From assembly GCA_965218775.1 (NCBI GenBank), contig CBDCLS010000006.1:62001-126000 (forward strand): a stretch of DNA of 64,000 bases, in the 5' to 3' direction. Positions 46,778 to 54,263 of this stretch are shown here, piece after piece (within the stretch, counting starts at the first letter, position 1; every line of letters begins with the position of its first letter). A model generated the notes under the pieces. That model saw only the letters and a program-made list of their open reading frames with translations, did no database searches and had not been told where the DNA came from. A program made the position numbers and the translations under genes. Origin of the DNA: CAUZIZ01 sp965218775 (GTDB taxonomy: Bacteria; Acidobacteriota; UBA6911; RPQK01; JAJDTT01).

Positions 46778-47615
46778 CTACTGGACTTGAGCCCCGGGAG
46801 GCACCGGCAGATCGAGCCGGGCCAGTTCGGCATTGATCACTTTGGCGAACTCCCCGAAGGGCTTGGCTCCCGAAAGGTAGCGGCCGTTGACGAAGAAGGC
46901 GGGTGTTCCAGTGGCCTTCAGGGATCGAGCCTCCGCCGTATCCGCATCCATCGCCTTCTTGAGGTTCTGGTCGGTCAGATCCTTCTCGAACTGCTTCAAA
47001 TCCAGGCCCAGTTCCTTGGCATACTTAAGCAGATCGGGCAACTTCAGGGCCTTCTGGTTGTCAAACAGCTTGTCGTGATATTGCCAGAATCGACCCTGCT
47101 TATGGGCCGCCGCCGAGGCCATGTGGGCTCCCGGCGCATCCTTGTGCATGGGAAGGGGGTGGTGCTTCCAGACGATCCGCACCTCATCCTGGTAGACTTC
47201 CCGGATCTTCTTCAGGGCCGGACCGACCCTGGAACAGAACGGTCATTGGAAGTCCGAGAACTCGACGGGTGATCGGGGCACTGACCGGTCCCTTGAATGG
47301 CGCCCCCGCGGTCTTGATCTGATAGACACGGTTGGGATCGGGGCCCCGCCGAGCTGGGGCTGGGGCTGCGGCAGCCCTGGTTGAAACGTTGTCGACCTTG
47401 GTTGAGACCTGGGCAAGCTGGGTCTGCAGCTGCACCAGCTTGCTGTCCAGACTCGTCTGAATCTGGTCGATCTCGCGCCAGTTGGAGAACGAGATCATGA
47501 GCAAAGCGACCACTCCGCCGAGAGTAGCCAGGCGCAGCGTCTGGCTGTCCTGCCTGGGCAGAGGACTGGGTCGATAGTTCTGCTGCGGCTCACCTTGTTG
47601 TTGACGTTTCGCCAT
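46778..47615 (-). CDS. DsbA-family thiol oxidoreductase, candidate selenoprotein (copy 2)
   Basis: Near-identical to copy 1 at 38327: membrane anchor, coiled coil, DsbA-like domain and an in-frame UGA (47243-47245) in SDFQ-[UGA]-PFCS. Here the G-rich tract is intact and reads RRGPDPNRVYQIKTAGAPFK, but two bases are missing just before the active site (ACCCGTCGAG where copy 1 has ACCTTGGTCGAG), which shifts the frame. Repairing it puts UGA at codon 125, the same as in copy 1. The two copies thus have different frame lesions but the same UGA, which argues that UGA is the ancestral active-site codon. Confidence 0.7.
47213..47245 (-). promoter_or_regulatory. Candidate SECIS element with UGA codon (copy 2)
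   Basis: UGA at 47245-47243, 11 nt spacer, then the same 19-nt hairpin as in copy 1 (stem CAGGGTC/GGCCCTG, loop GGTCC). Confidence 0.63.
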
Positions 47616-48062
47616 TATCCACCTTCAATCCAGAATGGCGCATTGTATCAAAGTTTTGAAGGTCTCGGGGGAGATTCAGCGAGAAAGAGTTCACGACACG
47701 AAACTGATGTTGTTGGGAAGACCAGAGAACGTCAGAAATTGGGGCGAGACTGTCTGATAGTTATAATAACTCCCAGAATCCATTGTCACTCTTTTGTGGT
47801 GCACCCCGGAGTTGGGTCTAACCTGCAGGCTGAAATGGCAATGTAATTACAAATTCTTTGAGACACATCCTGCGGGCTCAACAGGAGGACCCCAGCCTGC
47901 GCGATGAGATTGAAACCCTCAAACAGGGCCAGGAGCAGATCCAGAGGGAAATCCGGCTGATGCGTGAGGTCGAGGATCCTCATCTGGTCAGAGAGGGAGG
48001 AGGCCGGGGGATGTAATCGCACCGAACCACATTATTTCTAGTTCCTCTGGTCATTAGCCCTC
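47616..48062. other. Intergenic region with a short coiled-coil reading frame
   Basis: Upstream of copy 2, GCATTGTATCAAA is shared with copy 1. Forward bases ~47859-48016 encode LRHILRAQQEDPSLRDEIET and LKQGQEQIQREIRLMREVED, a charged coiled coil ending at TAA. With only TTG available and no ribosome site it is more likely a relic than a gene. Confidence 0.3.
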
Positions 48063-50363
48063 TCATTCTTGGGAAAAATCCATGAGTGATGGGGGCTCGC
48101 CCTGTGTGGTTTGGAAAACGGCGTGGACGGTTATTTCGTTCTTTCCTTTCACAAAGCTTTCTGGCGGCACGCGAACCAGGAAGTGAACCTTGCCGTCATC
48201 GGGAGTGATGGTTGCACTCTCCTTCTGGGGCTGCCCTCGATTTTGGGGCCTGAGGCTGCTTATGGCTACTCTTGTGGTCTTGGTAGTACCCTTGATCACC
48301 CCGTTGACGGCCACGGCAATCGTCAATTGGGACTTCTCCAAGTCTTCAGGAAGGTTCTCGATCTGGCCTTCCACGTATGCCGGTACTCGAGGGCCCGTAG
48401 GGTCAACAGCTCGATACCTTTCTGGATCGTGCAACTTGATCGTCGCAGTCGAGTTGCTCGATGGAAACGACGTCACGGATCTGCCGAGCATTTCTTTGTG
48501 CGGTCCCGAACGATAGATCCCGTCGAGGCTGTGAGTTCCAAATAGCTCGATCTTGCGTTTCAAGGAGAGGTTGTCCGGGTCTACGACGCTCCCAAAGCTC
48601 ATATACCCAGGCAGATAGGCGAATTTTTCTGGCTTTGGTCGGGTACTCTCCAGAGCCGACACTCCGCCTATCTCCCATGGAATCTTCATCTGTAGGACAT
48701 CTGCAATGGTGGGAACGATGTCGATTGTTTGCACAAGTCTATCGGAGATCCTTCCCTTCCTTTGGCCGGGCAGCTTGATCATCAAAGGGACGTTCATCGT
48801 ACCGCTCGCCTGAACTTGGGCGAGCCTGTTTGGAGGCAAGCCAGCAGAGTCCCAGTAGAAACTGGTCCCGTGATCTGAGGTTACGATAAGCAGAGAATCC
48901 TCGAAAAGTTCCAGCTCAAGAAGCCTGTCCAAGATGATACCGAGAAGCAGATCGGTAAAGCTCAGCTGTAGGAGATGCGCCTGATAGGCGAGGTTGGCAG
49001 TCGTTTCGTCGGGCCAGTCGTTGAATCCCGTGGCTTCTCTGAAGTGCATTGTCATGAAACTGAATTTGCTGACGTGTAGCTGCCCGCGCTCATTGTACGC
49101 AAAGGGAAAGTGAGGTAGCAGCGAATGAAGAAAGTAGAACGATGGTTCGTTTCTCTTCTGCAGTAGATCGATGAACTGTTTTACACTCGATAGCCTCTTG
49201 TAGGAGTCCACGTACGGCCAACTGGACTCGCTCGATGGATCACTGCCTCCCCCCAGAAAAGCGCGCCATTGCCCTTCCATAGTGGGGAGGATTCGCCGGA
49301 ATGGCATTGGAGTCACGATGTGCCCGTAGACAATCGAAGAATCTACGGCTAGCTCGCGCATTCTCTCCGGCAGCGGCGGCACATACTCGCTCGCTTCCTC
49401 GGATTCTGGAGCGAGCTTGGTCATCAATTCGATCGCAAAAACACGGTAATTACTCTCGAGCAGGGAAAAGAGACTGCTCGGGACCCTTTCTCTGTCTATC
49501 GACCCGCTTGAGGGAGCGCCGCTGCGATGCACGTTCTTGAGATATGTTTGGTACTCACCACCAACAAGCAGGCTCGTTACGGCGTGTGTGGTGGAAAAAT
49601 GAATGCTCGTCGTGTTTCTGTACCATGTGGCGGTCTCCGCTAGCCGATGGAAGTTTGGATATCTCACCGCGTCGATCTGCTGCTTTTCATCGAGCAACGA
49701 GGTGAGGGGAAGCTCATCGAATATGATCATCACCACATTGGGCAGCCGGGTGGCACCTGGGATGAGCTTGTAGTCTCTAGCTTGCGGTGTCGACAGAAAG
49801 GACTTCGCTGACGCGCTGGAGAAAAAGACCAGCGGCGACAAGACGATGGCTACGGACATGAAACTAACGAAAGTGCGTGCCCAATCAGAGAACACGTAAA
49901 CCACCGTGCCGATTGCAGCGGCGACAAGCGCAAGAGCGACGGTCAGGCTCCCCGTTTCAGTCCCCAACCTCTCGGGAATAGGCAGGAAGGTAGCGAAAAG
50001 TAGGAGGGCGACGAGCAGCGCGTAGAACCCGCGAGCCAGTTTCGGTGAGAGCAGCTTAACGAGCCAGAGCACCAGGCAGAGCGCTGAGGGCAGCAGGAAG
50101 GACAAGAAGAGAACGAATAGCCAGAGATCGATGGCTCTCGATTGGCGTGCGATGAAGAATGGCAAATGGTCTGCGTGACCCAGCACCGCGTAGAGCGGAT
50201 GCGCCACTGCAAGGGTGAACAGCGTCATGATGTGCAGAGCAGTGATCCTGGACAGAGAAAACCCAGCTGTCTGCAGCGCGATGGGCTCCTCCGCAGTTTC
50301 ACTACGTAGCGGGTCGTCAGCTGAAGTCAGCACTTCATCTGCGTGGCCTTCACGACACGTCAT
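48063..50363 (-). CDS. Membrane-anchored sulfatase-like (alkaline phosphatase superfamily) protein
   Basis: 766 residues from ATG at 50363, which overlaps the stop of the upstream gene (ATGA). Four or five transmembrane helices (~35-190) precede a periplasmic sulfatase-fold domain: metal-binding start NVVMIIFDELPL, STTHAVTSLLVG at the nucleophile region, LLPHFPF and IVTSDHGTSF for the second metal site. No CxPxR sulfatase motif is present, so a Thr/Ser nucleophile as in phosphoglycerol- or phosphoethanolamine-transferases is more likely. The C-terminal ~120 residues form a separate beta domain. It is the last gene of a three-gene operon. Confidence 0.82.
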   Translation of the reverse strand: MTCREGHADEVLTSADDPLRSETAEEPIALQTAGFSLSRITALHIMTLFTLAVAHPLYAVLGHADHLPFFIARQSRAIDLWLFVLFLSFLLPSALCLVLWLVKLLSPKLARGFYALLVALLLFATFLPIPERLGTETGSLTVALALVAAAIGTVVYVFSDWARTFVSFMSVAIVLSPLVFFSSASAKSFLSTPQARDYKLIPGATRLPNVVMIIFDELPLTSLLDEKQQIDAVRYPNFHRLAETATWYRNTTSIHFSTTHAVTSLLVGGEYQTYLKNVHRSGAPSSGSIDRERVPSSLFSLLESNYRVFAIELMTKLAPESEEASEYVPPLPERMRELAVDSSIVYGHIVTPMPFRRILPTMEGQWRAFLGGGSDPSSESSWPYVDSYKRLSSVKQFIDLLQKRNEPSFYFLHSLLPHFPFAYNERGQLHVSKFSFMTMHFREATGFNDWPDETTANLAYQAHLLQLSFTDLLLGIILDRLLELELFEDSLLIVTSDHGTSFYWDSAGLPPNRLAQVQASGTMNVPLMIKLPGQRKGRISDRLVQTIDIVPTIADVLQMKIPWEIGGVSALESTRPKPEKFAYLPGYMSFGSVVDPDNLSLKRKIELFGTHSLDGIYRSGPHKEMLGRSVTSFPSSNSTATIKLHDPERYRAVDPTGPRVPAYVEGQIENLPEDLEKSQLTIAVAVNGVIKGTTKTTRVAISSLRPQNRGQPQKESATITPDDGKVHFLVRVPPESFVKGKNEITVHAVFQTTQGEPPSLMDFSQE

Positions 50364-51976
50364 CTGGGTACGTTCATGGCACAGCGGAAGCCGAAGTCGA
50401 ACTCGCGGTATCCCCGGCGGCCGAAGTTGCGGCTGGAGCTGCTCAGGACCGAGGGACGGCTGTCCCAGGAGCCTCCTTTGAGCAGATGAGCGATTCCCGA
50501 GGCAGGACCCTCGGGGTCTCTGTAGGGGCTCACTTCGAAGTAGTCGCGGTCCCACCAGTCAGAGCACCATTCCCAGACGTTCCCTCCCATATCGAGCACA
50601 CCGTAGGGGCTCACGCCCGCCGGGTGGGTTCCCACCGGGGCCGTGGCCTCAAAGCCCCATGAGCTGCGGAACACTCCCAGGTGAGGGGCGGGTTCCTCGT
50701 TTCCCCAGGGGTACTTCCGGCGGTCGGTTCCCCGAGACGCCTTTTCCCGCTCGGCCTCGGTCGGCAGGCGTCCTCCGGCCCACTCGCAATAAGCCTTCGC
50801 CTCCTCCCAGGTCACAAAGACCATCGGGTGGTCATAGTGGATCCCCCAGTAGGGATCGCGCGGCGGCAGGGAGATCCCGGTCGCCTCGGCGTACTTCTTG
50901 TACTGCCCCCAGGTCACTCCCTTCTTGTCGATCAGAAAGTCGGAAACGTAGACCTTGTGCTCCAGCGGAGTCCCCTCTGTGTCCTTGTTTCCCATCAAAA
51001 ACTCCCCGCCCGGGATCTTCACGACCACGGCGTTGTCGCTTCCGCGGCGGTACTCGTCGTATCCCTGCTCGTTTGCGTCCTGGGCTTCCAGGCTGTAGGC
51101 GACCGCTTCCCCCGTCCGGTTTGGCTCGGAGAGGTCGACAAGCGAGGTTTGGGCTGCCTCTACCCGCACCCACTTCCTGATCTCCCGACCCGACGCATAG
51201 CGCATTCCCACGAGCCGCAGGCCCGCCGGTACGTTCGGCAAGTCGGTCTCCGTCCCCGCGGCGACTTCTCCTACAACGCCGCCGTCCAGAAAGAGCTCTC
51301 CTCCCTCCGTTCCGGAGGTCACCTGAACGACACCATAGGTCGCTGGCGTCCCGGCCCTGATCTTTCCAGCCGCCACTCTCAGGAACACCTCACGAGTCCT
51401 GAAGGCCTTCTCTTCGGCCTCGTCGGCAACGAGGAGAGGCAGGAAGGCTTCACCCCCCTCCAGGAAGTAGAATTCCCTTCTCTCTTCGGCCTCCTGGTAG
51501 ACGGGTTCCCCTTGCGTTCCCAGACCAGAGAGCTTCTGAAGTGAGAGAGAGATGTGGAGGACAAGGACTCTCTCGGGCGTGAGCATTGCCGGAAGCAGCC
51601 CCGCGGAGGTCGAGACCGTGGCGATCAGGTAAGGAGCCGCGGCCGCAGGCCCGGCATCGGAAGACCCGTTCTCGAAGGAACCAGCGCCGCAGACCATGTC
51701 GCCGTCAACTGCCTGCCAACCTTCCTCGGGATGGAGCTCCGCCCTCCCGAACATCACCCACCAGCGTTGTCTCGGCCCTTCCACCTGCGCCGAGGCCTCA
51801 CACCTCGTGCCTTGGGATTTTTCGCTGGGATTCACCGTGACCTCGATCGACACCTCGAGTGGATCGGCGAGGTTGGCGATCCCGATCGCGTGACTCGCGG
51901 CGAGGACGAGCAGCGCTCCAAACACGAGAAGACGGTAGTGTACAGGGATCACGAATCCAGTGGTTCCTGTACGCAA
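50360..51976 (-). CDS. Exported FGE-sulfatase-fold (SUMF1-like) protein with PEGA-like domain, paralogue 2
   Basis: 538 residues. A signal/anchor helix (YRLLVFGALLVLAASHAIG) leads to a ~200-residue beta domain, a PEGA-like module (GGELFLDGGVVGEVAAGTET) and a C-terminal FGE-sulfatase domain (IPGGEFLMGN, YCEWAGGRLPTEAEREKASR, YPWGNEEP, DMGGNVWEWCSDWW, GGSWDSRP, DFGFRCAMN). The active-site Cys pair of true formylglycine-generating enzymes is not visible near the C-terminus, so it is probably not a real FGE. It overlaps the genes on both sides (28 nt and 4 nt). Confidence 0.83.
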   Translation of the reverse strand: MRTGTTGFVIPVHYRLLVFGALLVLAASHAIGIANLADPLEVSIEVTVNPSEKSQGTRCEASAQVEGPRQRWWVMFGRAELHPEEGWQAVDGDMVCGAGSFENGSSDAGPAAAAPYLIATVSTSAGLLPAMLTPERVLVLHISLSLQKLSGLGTQGEPVYQEAEERREFYFLEGGEAFLPLLVADEAEEKAFRTREVFLRVAAGKIRAGTPATYGVVQVTSGTEGGELFLDGGVVGEVAAGTETDLPNVPAGLRLVGMRYASGREIRKWVRVEAAQTSLVDLSEPNRTGEAVAYSLEAQDANEQGYDEYRRGSDNAVVVKIPGGEFLMGNKDTEGTPLEHKVYVSDFLIDKKGVTWGQYKKYAEATGISLPPRDPYWGIHYDHPMVFVTWEEAKAYCEWAGGRLPTEAEREKASRGTDRRKYPWGNEEPAPHLGVFRSSWGFEATAPVGTHPAGVSPYGVLDMGGNVWEWCSDWWDRDYFEVSPYRDPEGPASGIAHLLKGGSWDSRPSVLSSSSRNFGRRGYREFDFGFRCAMNVPR

Positions 51977-53526
51977 CGAAATCCGTAGTTGACGTTACGG
52001 TAAGTGGGAGAGACCTTGTAGCGGAAGGCGGGGCGCAACCACAGGTCCGGGCTGACCCAGGCACCGCCACGCAGCACTCGCGTGCGCCCCTGCGTCGGCC
52101 CTTTCGGATCTTCTGCCGGGCTTTCGGCGTAGTAGCTCTCTCCGTACCAATCGGCACACCACTCCCAGACGCTCCCCGCCATGTCCAGCACGCCGTAGGG
52201 GCTCAGACAGTCCGCGTAGCTCCCCACGCTCAAAGGCCGGTGGGGCCCCCCGTCCCTCGAGTTGCAGCGGTCGTGATCCCATTTTTCCCCCCAGAGATAC
52301 TTCCTCCCATCCGTCCCTCTTGCCGCCTTCTCCCACTCGGCCTCGGTGGGCAGCCGCCCGCCGACCCATTCGCAGTATCCCTTCGCTTCCTCCCAGACGA
52401 TGGATGACGCTGGGTAGTCGTCCGGAGTCCCCCAGAGCGGCGGGGAAGGAAGCGAAGCCCCCTTAGCTTCGGCGTATTTCCGGAATTGTCTCCAGGTGAC
52501 CTCGGTCTTGTCGATCAGAAACTCCGAAATGTACACCCGGCGCTGAGGCCGCGCGTGGGGCTCGCCATCGTCCTCGGGGCTCCCCCTCAGGAACTCACCC
52601 GCGGGGATCCTCACCACCATGGCGCTGTCCTGGACTCGCCAGTACTCGTCATGTCCCTGGGGGTTCCGGCGGAGGGGGACGAGATCGTTGCCTTTCCCGC
52701 CGGAGAGATCCAGGAACTGGAGCGCGACCTCTGTAGTCTTGGCTTTCTTCACCACTACTTGACGCTTCGCCTCGCGGCCCGAAAAGTCCCGCACGCGGAC
52801 CTGCCGCTTCCCGGCTCGAACGTTCTTCACGAGCATCGGTTTTCCCTCCGCGATCCGGCCCACGAATCCGCCGTCGAGAAGAACCTCCGCTCCCGGCACG
52901 TCCCCTGAGACCACGATCGCCCCGTACGAGGCCCTGGCTTCTCGGCCGAGAACGGTCGCCCGCAATCGAAGGAGTACTTCGTGTACCCCGAAGGATTCCC
53001 GCTCCAACTCATCGGGAATCAGAATGGGAAGCGTGATGCTGCCAGCGTCGGCGAAGCTGAGCGTTCTTTTCTGCTCGCTCGCCTCGTAGACGGGCCGGCC
53101 CTTCTTGTCGTAGCCGGAAAGTTTCTGGGTGCTCACCGTCGTCTCGAGATCAACATCCCCGTCCCGGGGGACCGCTGCGGTCATGGAGAGATCGAGGATG
53201 AGGTAAGGGGTCCCGACCGTCTGTCGAACATCCCCGGCGACCTTTTCGAACGAGCCGCCACCGCAGCGACTCGAGGAGTCGAATGCCGTCCAGCCATGCT
53301 CGTCATCCGATTGGACGAGGCCGAAGGCGACCCACCACCTACCCCCCTTGCGAAGCTCGAGCTCACCCTTGGCGCGGCAGCCACAGTCCATACAGCTGTC
53401 GAAGGTGTTCTCGTAGGTTTCAAGCTCGACCGCCACCAGCGGCCCACCAGGTGCTGCGCACCCCGCTGGAGCCACCGAGGCTGCCAGCAAGAATCCCAGA
53501 AGCGCGATCTTGAGGTCCGACATCAT
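51949..53526 (-). CDS. FGE-sulfatase-fold lipoprotein with PEGA-like domain, paralogue 1
   Basis: 525 residues from ATG at 53526 (53523 equally possible). The lipobox is VAPAGC. The architecture matches the next gene: N-terminal Cys-containing beta domain (FDSCMDCGCRAKGELEL), PEGA-like repeat (GAEVLLDGGFVGRIAEGKPM), then the FGE fold (IPAGEFLRGSPEDDGEP, YCEWVGGRLPTEAEWEKAAR, YLWGEKWDHDRCNSRDGG, DMAGSVWEWCADWYG, NYGFRC). The C-terminal catalytic Cys pair is absent. It is first of the operon 53526 to 48063. A fragment of a third paralogue is at 41346-41690. Confidence 0.83.
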   Translation of the reverse strand: MMSDLKIALLGFLLAASVAPAGCAAPGGPLVAVELETYENTFDSCMDCGCRAKGELELRKGGRWWVAFGLVQSDDEHGWTAFDSSSRCGGGSFEKVAGDVRQTVGTPYLILDLSMTAAVPRDGDVDLETTVSTQKLSGYDKKGRPVYEASEQKRTLSFADAGSITLPILIPDELERESFGVHEVLLRLRATVLGREARASYGAIVVSGDVPGAEVLLDGGFVGRIAEGKPMLVKNVRAGKRQVRVRDFSGREAKRQVVVKKAKTTEVALQFLDLSGGKGNDLVPLRRNPQGHDEYWRVQDSAMVVRIPAGEFLRGSPEDDGEPHARPQRRVYISEFLIDKTEVTWRQFRKYAEAKGASLPSPPLWGTPDDYPASSIVWEEAKGYCEWVGGRLPTEAEWEKAARGTDGRKYLWGEKWDHDRCNSRDGGPHRPLSVGSYADCLSPYGVLDMAGSVWEWCADWYGESYYAESPAEDPKGPTQGRTRVLRGGAWVSPDLWLRPAFRYKVSPTYRNVNYGFRCVQEPLDS

Positions 53527-53814
53527 TCCTGGTACGCCACGTGGCATCGAACACACGCAATTCTACAGACACGGGTTGGCGAGGATCTCGGCGCTGGGTT
53601 GGCGCCGGAGCTCGCGGTGACCGCCTCGTGGTGGCCCGGCTCCGGTGACAACAGGCCGGGAACGGTGAGTCAGAGACAAGATCTGCGAATCATCTGGGAT
53701 CAGCTTAGTCGATGAAGTAAAAAACGGGCGCCCGAAGGCGTCCCGAGACCACACCTCCTTATAGCGACAGGCTAGGGATTGCAAATCCCTTCGCACGGGT
53801 TGTGCTTGCACAGG

Positions 53815-54163
53815 TCAGGTGACGACAGCTAGGCAGTCGTTCCGCAGCGCCACTTCGCAACGCCGATTACGGGTCGCCTTACCCAACTCTTCCGGATCAC
53901 AGGTTAGCTGGGTTTCTTGCTGTAGGAACTCCACGAACTGATCTTCGTAGAGACCAACATCGTGGCATTCACGGAGCGGTCGCCGTCATCGACGCACCTC
54001 ACTCCGCTGATCGAGCAGGTTTCGACCGCAGAGCCGAGGTAGACTCCTCCGGCCTTGACGAGCTGTAAGCCGTTGTTCCAGCACTCGATCTGCTCCTGGC
54101 ACTCGTTGAGGACCACCGTGTCGGCGAACTCGCCATCAGCGCAGTTGCTGCTGCAATCAGCCT
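53815..54163 (-). pseudogene. Frameshifted small Cys-rich protein
   Basis: The minus strand reads DCSSNCADGEFADTVVLNEC, QEQIECWNNGLQLVKAGGVY and CSISGVRCVDDGDRSVN, then in the next frame ECHDVGLYEDQFVEFLQQET and CEVALRNDCLAVVT-stop. The two parts join naturally if one frame slip near 53960 is corrected. A TAG lies just upstream, so the start is also missing. The family is unknown; eight or more Cys suggest an exported protein. The rest of 53527-54263 shows nothing else. Confidence 0.45.
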
Positions 54164-54263
54164 ACGTGAGACCGCCGACCAGGAACTAATCGAGCAACAA
54201 TCCAGACTGATCGAAGCTGGGCCCGATCGAGCCGGTCACCTCGAGGAACTCGTCTCCACCGTA

